DNA of 64,000 nt from assembly GCF_009601015.1 (NCBI RefSeq), contig NZ_WITJ01000008.1, forward strand, positions 62,001 through 126,000, in the 5' to 3' direction. The notes below the pieces were generated by a model. The model was not told the DNA's origin. It did no database searches and was given only the letters and a program-made list of their open reading frames with translations. The DNA is from Lactococcus hircilactis (GTDB lineage: Bacteria; Bacillota; Bacilli; Lactobacillales; Streptococcaceae). Numbering within the stretch: position 1 is the stretch's first letter; the number at the start of each line of letters is the position of its first letter. Made by a program: the position numbers and the translations under genes. This document shows, piece after piece, positions 1 to 7,203 of this stretch.

Positions 1-345
1 AATAGGGACTAAAATGCTGCTGAGTGTATTGAGCAAGCGCTCAAACCAATTTCCTTTTTGGGGTGAGCCGTCCGTCACACTCCCAGCATCAGAATGAGCA
101 AGTTCTGGAAATTGCTTGATGACTTCATTGTAAACTTGTCCAACAGCATTTCCGATAATGACTTGATATTGCCCCCCTTGCTGCTGAGTCCCTAAGACAT
201 CAAGTTTCTCAATTTCTGCTGTTTTGGCTTTACTGTTGTCTTTTAATGTGAAGCGCAAACGTGTGATACAGTGGGTAAGACTGCTAATATTTTCCAGCCC
301 CCCCACATCAGTGATGATCTTTTGAACTAACTCTTTTTGGTCCAT
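1..345 (-). CDS. PTS sugar transporter, EIIB(C) N-terminal part (runs off window)
   Basis: Only the first 115 codons are present; the gene continues past the left edge. The start is the ATG preceded by AGGAGG. The protein opens like a glucose-family EIIB domain, and residues THCITRLRF carry the cysteine that is phosphorylated in this family. The domain is followed by a linker ending in NWFERLLNTLSSILVPI, which looks like the first helix of an EIIC membrane domain, so the whole protein is probably a fused EIIBC permease that phosphorylates a sugar during uptake. The sugar cannot be told from this fragment; beta-glucoside, sucrose, trehalose and MurNAc permeases share this layout. The neighbouring RpiR regulator and the cre box upstream suggest substrate control plus catabolite repression. 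Confidence 0.85.
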   Translation of the reverse strand, partial: MDQKELVQKIITDVGGLENISSLTHCITRLRFTLKDNSKAKTAEIEKLDVLGTQQQGGQYQVIIGNAVGQVYNEVIKQFPELAHSDAGSVTDGSPQKGNWFERLLNTLSSILVPI

Positions 346-426
346 GATAACCTCCTTTTGGTTGATGATAAAGCGCTATTTTGCGATATGAAACTTTTTA
401 TTTTTCACTCCTTTCTTGCGTTTTAT

Positions 427-441
427 TGTTTACGCTTTCAT
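427..441 (-). promoter_or_regulatory. cre box (CcpA site) of the PTS gene
   Basis: Read on the minus strand the 15 bases are ATGAAAGCGTAAACA, a full match to the catabolite-responsive element consensus WTGNAANCGNWNNCW. It starts at the 3' edge of the -10 box and covers the expected transcription start, a position where CcpA would repress. Confidence 0.75.
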
Positions 442-468
442 CATATCATCAGGAAAATTGAAATACAA
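440..468 (-). promoter_or_regulatory. Promoter of the PTS gene
   Basis: Minus strand: -35 TTGTAT (463-468), 17-bp spacer, -10 TATGAT (440-445). It overlaps the cre box by two bases and leaves a leader of about 90 nt before the PTS start codon. Confidence 0.6.
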
Positions 469-489
469 TAGCTTTTGATAAGCTAGGAA

Positions 490-512
490 TTTGTCCCAAA
501 TTGAGGGACAAA
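490..512. promoter_or_regulatory. Inverted repeat upstream of the PTS promoter
   Basis: TTTGTCCC (490-497) and GGGACAAA (505-512) form an 8-bp inverted repeat with a 7-base gap, just upstream of the PTS -35 box. It could be an operator for the adjacent RpiR-type protein. It could also form part of the hairpin region that ends the rpiR transcript. Confidence 0.35.
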
Positions 513-545
513 AAAATTCTGTCAGTACTGACAGAATTTTTTATA
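512..545 (-). terminator. Terminator of rpiR, built on the dispersed palindrome
   Basis: The exact palindrome CTGTCAGTACTGACAG (519-534) extends by AATT on each side and has A runs on the left and T runs on the right. It can therefore terminate on both strands. On the minus strand it lies downstream of the rpiR stop. Confidence 0.6.
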
Positions 546-619
546 TCAACTCTAAAAACTAATTTTTTCACCTCATCAAAAACAAGAATAGTTTTTAAAA
601 GTAACGTTTAAAAATCAGG

Positions 620-1348
620 TTAATTTTGAAGCAAATCAGTTTTGAGTGCTTTTGTTAAGTGTGCTAAATTTTCTAGTAGAGCAACGACGGGAAGTTGTGT
701 CAAAGAGAGTTCATTTGGTAAATCATAGCAAAGACTAATATCCGAAAGCTGTGTGAGTGTACTTTCGGAATCGTTAGTAATTGAAATAATTGGCACTTTT
801 TGTTGCTTAATTTTCATTACAGCATCAATCAAAGGAACCCGTCCTCCTGTAACAGATAAAATCAGAAAAACAGGACGTTCACCACCATCAATCACGAGAG
901 GTTGATAAATATCTTCAATAGCATAAGCTTTAATTCCTAGGTTCCGGAAATATTTGACGCCATATTCTGCCAAAGTTCCTGAGGTTCCAATTCCCATAAA
1001 GATAAGACTTGATGCTTCTTTAATCTGCTCGGCGGCTTGCTGCAGCTTTTCTTGATAAGAGATAGAAGTCAGTGTATTCAAAAATAGAGAAAAAAGAGAC
1101 AGACCATCATAGGAACTTTTCTCTATCAAATTTGGCATGTTTTGTGAAGTCATATAAAATTTTAACTCTGAAAATCCATCAAAGCCAAGCTTATTTGCCA
1201 TGCGCAAAATAGTAGATTTTGACACAAAAGACTTACTTGCTAAATCACGAATTGTCAAACCTTTAACTTCATCAAGATGAGCGAGAATATAATTAATAGC
1301 AACCGTTTCAACATCATTAAGTTTTTTTACTTTTGTAGCGTCAAACAT
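620..1348 (-). CDS. RpiR/MurR-family transcriptional regulator
   Basis: 242-residue sugar-responsive regulator. The N-terminal helix-turn-helix of the RpiR family covers about residues 1-77 (VSKSTILRMANKLGFDGFSELK is the recognition region), and a SIS sugar-phosphate isomerase-like domain follows at about 95-230, with the typical FMGIGTSGTLAEYGVKYF stretch. The start is set at the ATG with GGAGGA 8 nt upstream; a reading 14 codons longer has no such site. It lies 22 bp after the reductase gene on the same strand, so it may be read with folE. It faces the PTS gene downstream, also on the minus strand, and is the obvious candidate to control it. SIS ligands in this family are phosphosugars; the actual inducer is unknown. 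Confidence 0.85.
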   Translation of the reverse strand: MFDATKVKKLNDVETVAINYILAHLDEVKGLTIRDLASKSFVSKSTILRMANKLGFDGFSELKFYMTSQNMPNLIEKSSYDGLSLFSLFLNTLTSISYQEKLQQAAEQIKEASSLIFMGIGTSGTLAEYGVKYFRNLGIKAYAIEDIYQPLVIDGGERPVFLILSVTGGRVPLIDAVMKIKQQKVPIISITNDSESTLTQLSDISLCYDLPNELSLTQLPVVALLENLAHLTKALKTDLLQN

Positions 1349-1370
1349 GGTGCAAATCCTCCAAAACCGA

Positions 1371-1886
1371 TCATCCAATCGGTTTTTCAATTTTATATTT
1401 TAAAAGAAGTGTTCCTTGTGCGTTGAGTTGTTTTAGATCGAGCAGGCGGAGATTTTGTTCGATAGCTTCCTCAACGAGGTGCTTTCCTTTGCCAAATAAT
1501 TTGGGCTCTAACGTTAATATGAGTTCATCAACGAGTTGTTCTTTTAAAAACAAACTGTTGATTTCTGGTCCTCCCAATAACAACACTTGTGTAAAATGTG
1601 CTTTTTCGAGCTGAAAAAGGAGCGATTTTGGCGCTGTTTGGACATAAAAAAGGTCGTGTGCCACATCTTCTGGTGTGGACGTTTGAGTCCTAGAAAAGAT
1701 AAAATAAGGAACAGGAGCCATTTTTTTCGTGAATGATTTTCGTCCAGTAATGATCGCATCGCAAGCGTGTGCGAGTTCAAATAAATGGACTTGATCTTCT
1801 TTTGAAGTCCACATTTTGACACTTTCTTGTGCTTGTCGCGACACAACACCATCACTACTCGAAACCATAACCAGTGTTACTTTCAA
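1371..1886 (-). CDS. RibD C-terminal / DHFR-fold reductase
   Basis: 171-residue protein resembling the RibD C-terminal reductase family, which shares the dihydrofolate reductase fold and uses NADPH to reduce pterin- or pyrimidine-like substrates. The N-terminal strand VTLVMVSSSDGVVS, the GRKSF motif near residue 57 and the LLLGGPEINSLFL nucleotide-binding stretch near 120 are typical. A TTG start with GGAGGT 5 nt upstream is chosen because it follows the folE stop by 11 bp; an in-frame ATG start would lie inside folE without a good site. The position directly after folE suggests work on pterin or folate intermediates, but the true substrate is not visible. The last codons overlap a short ACCGAT/ATCGGT hairpin. 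Confidence 0.7.
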   Translation of the reverse strand: MKVTLVMVSSSDGVVSRQAQESVKMWTSKEDQVHLFELAHACDAIITGRKSFTKKMAPVPYFIFSRTQTSTPEDVAHDLFYVQTAPKSLLFQLEKAHFTQVLLLGGPEINSLFLKEQLVDELILTLEPKLFGKGKHLVEEAIEQNLRLLDLKQLNAQGTLLLKYKIEKPIG

Positions 1887-1897
1887 CCAGTACCTCC

Positions 1898-2482
1898 TTA
1901 CTTTAAGTAGTCTAGCAAGTTTTGATCCCCTCGTACTGCAAATGTTTTCGTTGATGAACCGTGCGCCATTGCACCGCGTGCCGTCATGCAACTATGTGTT
2001 GCTTCGATTACAACAGCACACGCTTTTGGCTGAAGCACTTCATCAATCGCATCTGCCACTTGTGCGGTCAATCTTTCCTGAACTTGCAGCCGACGCGCAT
2101 ATCCATTAATCATCCGCGGAAATTTTGACAAGCCTGTGATTTTTCCACTTGGAAGATATGCGACGTGTGCCACACCATGAAAACGCGCTAAATGATGCTC
2201 ACAAGCCGACTCAAAAGGAATGTCACGAACAACAACAACATCCTGAGCTTGTGATTCAAACTGTGTTTCTAAGTAAGTTTTGGGATCTATTTTGTAACCT
2301 TGTGTGTACTCCGCAAAAGCTTTTAAGAAACGGTAGGGGGTATCTATCAATCCCTCACGCGTTCCATCTTCACCGATGAGCTCAAGGAGTGCTTCAATCC
2401 CAGCGATTGCACTTTGGATTTTTGTTTCGTCTGAATCTGAGTATAATTCTTTGAGATGATTGTATTTTTCTTCTTGCATCAT
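1898..2482 (-). CDS. folE: GTP cyclohydrolase I
   Basis: 194-residue enzyme that converts GTP to 7,8-dihydroneopterin triphosphate, the first step of folate synthesis. The conserved core is present: FESACEHHLARFHGVAHVAY contains the zinc-binding Cys and His residues, GLSKFPRMINGYARRLQVQE follows, and CMTARGA supplies the later zinc cysteine region. The ATG with AAGGAAAG 3 nt upstream is taken as start. A GTG nine codons earlier lies too close to the TAAAAT-type -10 box to have a leader. It is the first gene of a probable folE - reductase - rpiR unit. It stands alone, without the rest of a folate operon nearby. Confidence 0.95.
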   Translation of the reverse strand: MMQEEKYNHLKELYSDSDETKIQSAIAGIEALLELIGEDGTREGLIDTPYRFLKAFAEYTQGYKIDPKTYLETQFESQAQDVVVVRDIPFESACEHHLARFHGVAHVAYLPSGKITGLSKFPRMINGYARRLQVQERLTAQVADAIDEVLQPKACAVVIEATHSCMTARGAMAHGSSTKTFAVRGDQNLLDYLK

Positions 2483-2693
2483 ATTCTTTCCTTCATTGCT
2501 TATGTTCACATTTTATCATAGTTCTTTTTTTATGGCGTGAAAATAGTCTGAAATATAAATGAAATTCTGATAAGAAAGCATGATCATTTCTTTGATTTTT
2601 TTTAAAATTTATTTTTTATATTGGTCATAAAACATCAAACATTATTTATTTTTAATTTCTTTTTTAGTTAAGTTTCATTTTAGAATTTTGAGT

Positions 2694-2771
2694 TATAATG
2701 TTTCCATACTCCTAAATAAACTTTTTCATAAATTACTCCTAAAGTTCCGACGCTCCATCGGGACTTTTTTG
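2694..2771 (+). ncRNA. Candidate small RNA with two CUCCU motifs
   Basis: A TATAAT box (2694-2699) is followed within 75 nt by a strong terminator: stem 2741-2750 pairs with 2758-2767 and runs into six T. Between them there is no reading frame, but the ten bases TACTCCTAAA occur twice (2707-2716 and 2734-2743). CUCCU is complementary to a Shine-Dalgarno sequence, as in streptococcal csRNAs. The -35 box is poor. This is an inference from layout only; a 5' UTR fragment or a remnant terminator would look the same. Confidence 0.35.
2741..2770 (+). terminator. Intrinsic terminator in the folE-ABC-F gap
   Basis: AAAGTTCCGA / TCGGGACTTT hairpin with a 7-base loop and a T run. No gene on the plus strand precedes it, which is why a short transcript is proposed. 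Confidence 0.65.
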
Positions 2772-2800
2772 TTGCTCATCAGTACTTATCTAAGACAAAA

Positions 2801-2828
2801 AAATCGACGGTTCAGGTCGATTTCTTTT
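2801..2828 (+). terminator. Second hairpin with T-rich tail
   Basis: AAATCGAC (2801-2808) pairs with GTCGATTT (2816-2823), followed by CTTTT. It may back up the terminator 30 bp upstream. The rest of 2830-3078 holds two palindrome copies and a TTGACA -35 box at 3000-3005 for the ABC-F gene. Confidence 0.45.
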
Positions 2829-2940
2829 GTTCACTAGGAGGTGATGAAAAATTATATTTTGGAGTGATTATAGAATAGCAAAATGAGCTTAATTCTTACT
2901 CAAATGAGACAAAAATGGAACTAAAATGAGAAATGAGTTT

Positions 2941-2956
2941 CTGTCAGTACTGACAG
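2941..2956. repeat. Dispersed palindrome, TA centre
   Basis: Exact CTGTCAGTACTGACAG, flanked by TTT and AAA, 138 bp upstream of the ABC-F start. Confidence 0.9.
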
Positions 2957-2963
2957 AAACTTT

Positions 2964-2977
2964 TGTCAGCGCTGACA
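2964..2977. repeat. Dispersed palindrome, CG centre
   Basis: TGTCAGCGCTGACA, the only exact copy with a CG centre. It lies 7 bp from the previous copy, so the two form a tandem pair that could fold separately or together. Confidence 0.9.
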
Positions 2978-3078
2978 AAGCAAAATGGGCTTTATTATGT
3001 TGACATTTTATGATAAAATTAAAATAACTATACTGATTTGATCAAGATTTTTCTTGGATCTTATAAAAAGGATGATAA

Positions 3079-4704
3079 ATGCTTACTGTATCTGATATTT
3101 CACTTGTTTTTTCCGATCGCAAACTTTTTGACGATGTCAACATTAAATTCACACCAGGAAACTGTTATGGTTTGATTGGTGCTAATGGTGCTGGAAAATC
3201 GACATTTCTAAAGATCTTGGATGGTGAAATCCAACCCACCACAGGACACATTTCGCTCGGACCAAATGAACGAATGTCCGTTTTACGTCAAAATCACTTT
3301 GACTATGAAGATCAAACGCCACTTGATGTGGTCATGAGCGGAAACGAAAAACTTCATGCCATTGCTGAAGAAAAAAACGCCATTTACATGAATCCTGATG
3401 CGACAGATGATGACTTCATGAAAGCTGCCGAACTTGAAGCAGAATTTGGTGAGATGGGCGGTTATGAAGCAGAATCTGAAGCGGCACGATTGTTGCAAAA
3501 TCTCGGCATCAAAGTAGAGCAGCACATGGATTTAATGGCCAATCTAACTTCTGGTGAACACGTGAAAGTTCTTCTTGCTAAAGCCCTTTTTGGTAAACCT
3601 GACGTGCTTCTTCTTGACGAACCAACCAATGGCCTTGATATTCAAGCGATTGCTTGGCTTGAAGAGTTTTTGATAAATTTTGAAAATACTGTGATCGTCG
3701 TTTCCCATGACCGTCACTTTTTGAACAATGTGTGTACTTATATGGCAGACCTTGACTACGGTAAAATCAAACTTTACCCAGGAAACTACGATTTCTGGAA
3801 AGAATCTTCTGAGCTTGCGCTTCGTTTACAAGGTGATCAAAATCGCAAAGCTGAAGAAAAAATTGCTGAATTGAAAGAATTTATCGCACGCTTTTCTGCT
3901 AATGCGTCCAAATCAAAACAAGCGACATCACGTAAAAAAATGCTTGATAAAATTGAAGTTGAAGCATTCGTTCCTTCATCACGCAAATATCCATTTGTCG
4001 GTTTTGAACAAGAACGTGAAATCGGAAATGATTTGCTCCGTGTGGATGATCTGTCTGTCGAAATTGACGGTGAAAAAGTACTTGATCATATCTCATTTAT
4101 CCTTGCACCAGGAGATAAAACAGCTTTTATTGGACAAAACGACATCCAACAAACTGCACTATTGCGTGCTTTGATGGGCGACATTAACTACACTGGAGAA
4201 ATCAAGTGGGGCATTACAACTTCTCGGTCCTATCTTCCAAAAGATAATACCCGTGATTTTGATAGCCAAGAGAGTATCCTCGATTGGCTTCGTCAGTTTG
4301 TCTTGACTAAAGAAGAGGACGATAATACTTATTTACGTGGTTTTCTTGGACGGATGCTTTTCAAAGGCGAAGAATCTTTAAAACAAGTGAAGGTTCTTTC
4401 TGGAGGGGAAAAAGTGCGTGTCATGCTTTCTAAGATGATGTTGCAACGGGCTAATGTTTTGGTATTAGATGACCCAACGAATCACTTGGATTTGGAGTCC
4501 ATTTCGGCACTCAATGATGGGCTAAAAGCGTTCAAAGGTTCCATTCTTTTTAGCTCACATGACCATGAATTTCTCAATACAATTGCCAATCACATCGTTG
4601 TCCTCTCCAAAAATGGGGTGGTCGATCGTATCGGCGAAACCTATGATGAGTTCTTAGAAAATGATGAAGTGCAAGCAAAAGTAAAAGCACTTTGGGCTAA
4701 ATAA
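3079..4704 (+). CDS. ABC-F family ATPase (YkpA/YbiT-like)
   Basis: 541-residue soluble protein with two ATP-binding domains and no membrane segments, the ABC-F layout; relatives bind the ribosome and act on stalled translation. Domain 1 has Walker A GANGAGKST (34-42), signature NLTSGEHVK and Walker B VLLLDEPTN. The linker at about 245-320 is rich in Lys and Glu, as expected for the inter-domain linker. Domain 2 departs from consensus: the P-loop position reads GQNDIQQTA (about 352-360), without the GKS/T, and Walker B ends LDDPTN with Asp where the catalytic Glu is expected, while its signature VLSGGEKVR is intact. Length and order match the YkpA/YbiT subgroup rather than resistance factors such as LsaA. 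AAAGGATGA precedes the ATG. Confidence 0.9.
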   Translation: MLTVSDISLVFSDRKLFDDVNIKFTPGNCYGLIGANGAGKSTFLKILDGEIQPTTGHISLGPNERMSVLRQNHFDYEDQTPLDVVMSGNEKLHAIAEEKNAIYMNPDATDDDFMKAAELEAEFGEMGGYEAESEAARLLQNLGIKVEQHMDLMANLTSGEHVKVLLAKALFGKPDVLLLDEPTNGLDIQAIAWLEEFLINFENTVIVVSHDRHFLNNVCTYMADLDYGKIKLYPGNYDFWKESSELALRLQGDQNRKAEEKIAELKEFIARFSANASKSKQATSRKKMLDKIEVEAFVPSSRKYPFVGFEQEREIGNDLLRVDDLSVEIDGEKVLDHISFILAPGDKTAFIGQNDIQQTALLRALMGDINYTGEIKWGITTSRSYLPKDNTRDFDSQESILDWLRQFVLTKEEDDNTYLRGFLGRMLFKGEESLKQVKVLSGGEKVRVMLSKMMLQRANVLVLDDPTNHLDLESISALNDGLKAFKGSILFSSHDHEFLNTIANHIVVLSKNGVVDRIGETYDEFLENDEVQAKVKALWAK

Positions 4705-4720
4705 TTTGATTTGATCAAGC

Positions 4721-4757
4721 TGTCAGTAATAAAAAATTACTGGCAAATTTTTTATCT
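4721..4757 (+). terminator. Terminator of the ABC-F gene
   Basis: TGTCAGTAAT pairs with ATTACTGGCA across an A5 loop and is followed by a T6 run. The stem reuses the half-word of the dispersed palindrome. Confidence 0.7.
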
Positions 4758-4799
4758 GCCGGTTCAATGCTTACTGAACCAGTAACACTGCTGACCGCT

Positions 4800-4814
4800 C
4801 TGTCAGCACTGACA
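4800..4814. repeat. Dispersed palindrome, CA centre, before the Nudix gene
   Basis: CTGTCAGCACTGACA, 14 bp upstream of the Nudix GTG start and so possibly part of its ribosome-binding region. Confidence 0.85.
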
Positions 4815-4828
4815 CCCTTAGCGAAAGT

Positions 4829-5368
4829 GTGATTATTACGGAAAATTTTGATATTTATAATGCGCAAAAACTAAAGACAGGAAAAATCGGAACACGTGGA
4901 ATTCCTCTAGGGAGCGGTCAATTTCGCTTTGTTGTTCGTGTTATTATTTTTAATCAAACTGGGGATAAAGTGCTGATTCAACAACGCCAAGGTACAAAGT
5001 CAATTTTTCCTCACTTCTGGGATTTTACGGCTAGCGGTGGAGTACAGGCTGGGGAGCTTCTCCACGAAGCCGCTACTCGAGAACTTCTGGAAGAAACTGG
5101 ATTGTTAGACGACTTTTCAAATATGCCAAGTCGTCTAACAATCCAATTCTATGAAGGTTGGAGTGAAGTTTTTGTCATTCAAAAAAATATACCGCTCAAA
5201 GATTTAACCCTTCAAAAATCAGAAGTTTCTGCGATGCGGTGGGTATCCGAAGATGAATTAAATGCATTGGTCGATGAAGGAATTTTCATTCCTTTTCACT
5301 ATGCAAAACACATTTTTGATTATATTAGATTTAATGGTGAAATAAATTTAGGAGGTCGTGATGATTAA
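4829..5368 (+). CDS. Nudix hydrolase
   Basis: 179-residue pyrophosphohydrolase of the Nudix family. The Nudix box GX5EX7REUXEEXGU is complete at about residues 70-92 (GGVQAGELLHEAATREL, then LEETGL), giving the magnesium-binding glutamates. The N-terminal half, with GQFRFVVRVIIFNQTGDKVLIQQR, resembles the group that includes isopentenyl-diphosphate isomerase-like and YfcD-like Nudix proteins; the substrate is unknown. The GTG start is chosen because the family begins about here, though no clear Shine-Dalgarno precedes it. The end overlaps the HAD gene by 8 bp, so the two are probably translated together. Confidence 0.85.
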   Translation: MIITENFDIYNAQKLKTGKIGTRGIPLGSGQFRFVVRVIIFNQTGDKVLIQQRQGTKSIFPHFWDFTASGGVQAGELLHEAATRELLEETGLLDDFSNMPSRLTIQFYEGWSEVFVIQKNIPLKDLTLQKSEVSAMRWVSEDELNALVDEGIFIPFHYAKHIFDYIRFNGEINLGGRDD

Positions 5369-5966
5369 ATCGATAATTTTTGATCTTGGTCAAGTCATTC
5401 TGGACTGTGATTGGAAAAAAACAGTACAAGCATTTGCTGATTTGGGGATTGATATTGAGCCACTGGTTTTTTCTGCGGATTTTTGGGAACAATTAGGAAA
5501 AAATGATACTTATTCTCCGGAATCATTTTCTGATTTGATCCGTAAAAGATCGGGATCACGCCTCTCAAATCATGACATCGTATCTGCTTGGAACAGGCAA
5601 CTGTGTCCCTTCACACCAGCGCGCATGACTTTGCTTGAGCGCTTTACACAGGATTATCATTTATATCTCCTTTCAAATACAGATGAGATTCTCATAGAAG
5701 CATTTGAATCCCAATGTTTAAAACAATTTGGAAAACCATTATCCAGCTACTTCACAGCCACATATTACTCCTCAAGAATCGGTCTAAGAAAGCCTGATCC
5801 TCAAATTTTTCAAGAATTTTTACATCTGTCAGCACTGACAGCAAATGAATGTCTATTCATTGATGACAAAATTGAAAATGTCACTGCTGCCAAAGCAATG
5901 GGCTTTAAAACCATTCATTTAACAGGCGATCTCCTTGATGTGAATTTTGAAAAAGTCCTCAAATAA
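5361..5966 (+). CDS. HAD-superfamily hydrolase
   Basis: 201-residue phosphatase-like protein of HAD subfamily IA (YihX-like). Motif I is IFDLGQVILD near residue 5; note DLG instead of the usual DXD pair, a variant found in the YihX group. Motif II is LLSNTDE, motif III includes RKPDPQIF and motif IV is LFIDDKIENVTAA, which bind phosphate and Mg2+. The ATG is placed 5 nt after GGAGG; a GTG one codon earlier is possible. It overlaps the Nudix gene and is directly followed by a second HAD gene. A copy of the dispersed palindrome lies inside it and encodes LSALTA at about residue 157. Confidence 0.85.
   Translation: MIKSIIFDLGQVILDCDWKKTVQAFADLGIDIEPLVFSADFWEQLGKNDTYSPESFSDLIRKRSGSRLSNHDIVSAWNRQLCPFTPARMTLLERFTQDYHLYLLSNTDEILIEAFESQCLKQFGKPLSSYFTATYYSSRIGLRKPDPQIFQEFLHLSALTANECLFIDDKIENVTAAKAMGFKTIHLTGDLLDVNFEKVLK
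5826..5841. repeat. Palindrome inside the HAD gene
   Basis: CTGTCAGCACTGACAG, read in frame as Leu-Ser-Ala-Leu-Thr. Confidence 0.9.
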
Positions 5967-6065
5967 ATGGATTTCACACCGCTCACGCGCAAATCTGGCA
6001 AGATATTAAGGAAATCCCTTGGCAGAAAAATGAATCCCGTAATCGCTTTTAGGAAAAATAAAAAA

Positions 6066-7145
6066 ATGAAAAAAGAATTAAAATTATTTGCAACAGACAT
6101 GGACGGCACATTTTTACGTTCTGATCGAACCTTTAACCACGAAAAATTAAAAACAATCCTTGACGCATTTGATCAACAAGGCCTTGTTTTTTGCGCTTCC
6201 TCAGGACGTCAACTTTTAGCGCTTGAGGAGATGATTTTTCACGATTTCCGTGATCAAATCGCTTTTGTCGCTGAAAACGGTGGTGTCGTCTCTTACAAAG
6301 GAGAAACGATTTTCGCTCAAACACTCTCCACCGAGCAAATCAAAGCGATTGTTGATTTGCTTGCGCGCATGACAGATTCTCCTAAACACGACTTTTTAAT
6401 TTCTGGAATCAAGGGATCTTATTGCTTACCGGATGTTTCTGATTGGTTTTATGCAAAAGCTCAAATTTATTATGCGAATGTCCAAAAAGTATCTGAGATT
6501 GATGCCATTGACGATCAAATGATTAAAGTCACGACGAATTTCCCAGAAGATAAAACAGCCGAATGTGAGCGATACATTACTGACACTCTTGCATTTGCAC
6601 GTGCTACAACAACTGGATTTACAAGCATTGACATTGGATCAAAAGGCATCAGTAAAGCTTCAGGACTAGCTCATCTCTTGGCTCATTTTAAGTGGCATCC
6701 TGAGCAACTTGCAGCATTCGGAGATCAAATGAACGATTTTGAAATGCTTGAGTATGCAGGAACTGCCTACGCAGTCAGCAATGCGTGTCCTGAAATTTTG
6801 AACTGCGCAGACGAGATTATTTTAAGTAATGATGACGATGCTGTTTTGGTCCAAATTGAAAAACTAATGCAAGAAAAAAATGAAAATGAAAAACTAATCC
6901 ACCGCTTTTTCACTTCTGAATCACCGCTAATTTTGAAAAATTTTCCTGCAAAAACATCAAAAAAATTAATCGTTTTACAGCGCATTGCTCAAGAATTTTC
7001 ACAAGATAAACACTATAGCGCCGTCGAAATTGATCAGCGGTTAAAAACGATTTCTCCTGATTTTGCAACTTTAAGAAGAGCATTGGTTGATTATCAGTTC
7101 ATGGAACGCACGGATGATGGGCGAGATTATTGGCTAAAAAAATGA
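6066..7145 (+). CDS. Cof-type HAD phosphatase fused to a DUF2087 domain
   Basis: 359 residues from the chosen ATG. The first part (about 1-270) is a Cof/YbiV-like HAD phosphatase: FATDMDGTFL motif I near residue 7, SSGRQ motif II, and AFGDQMNDFEML motif IV, typical of enzymes that hydrolyse sugar phosphates or flavin nucleotides. The last 75 residues (FPAKTSKKLIVLQRIAQEF, ... FATLRRALVDY, ... GRDYWL) match the pattern I know for DUF2087, usually a separate domain or the tail of a transcription regulator. The open frame extends 33 codons upstream to directly after the previous stop, but that part has no HAD similarity and no good ribosome site. AGGA lies 12 nt before the chosen ATG, which is weak. 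Confidence 0.8.
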   Translation: MKKELKLFATDMDGTFLRSDRTFNHEKLKTILDAFDQQGLVFCASSGRQLLALEEMIFHDFRDQIAFVAENGGVVSYKGETIFAQTLSTEQIKAIVDLLARMTDSPKHDFLISGIKGSYCLPDVSDWFYAKAQIYYANVQKVSEIDAIDDQMIKVTTNFPEDKTAECERYITDTLAFARATTTGFTSIDIGSKGISKASGLAHLLAHFKWHPEQLAAFGDQMNDFEMLEYAGTAYAVSNACPEILNCADEIILSNDDDAVLVQIEKLMQEKNENEKLIHRFFTSESPLILKNFPAKTSKKLIVLQRIAQEFSQDKHYSAVEIDQRLKTISPDFATLRRALVDYQFMERTDDGRDYWLKK

Positions 7146-7160
7146 CGACACTCCACTTTT

Positions 7161-7170
7161 TTGCTATAAT
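7161..7170 (+). promoter_or_regulatory. Extended -10 promoter of plsX
   Basis: TGCTATAAT at 7162-7170 is an extended -10 box about 33 bp before the plsX ATG. No clear -35 hexamer is seen. Confidence 0.5.
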
Positions 7171-7203
7171 GAACTAAGAAAATAATGAGAAAGAAGAGAA
7201 ATC

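Noticed and set aside
369-384. A second cre box near AAGCGC before the PTS gene
   Set aside because: One base too many between conserved positions; it does not fit the consensus.
2836-2867. AGGAGGTG followed at once by ATG and seven codons upstream of the ABC-F gene, as in leader-peptide control
   Set aside because: The AGGAGG-ATG spacing of 2 bases is too short, and the TTGACA box at 3000 starts transcription after it.
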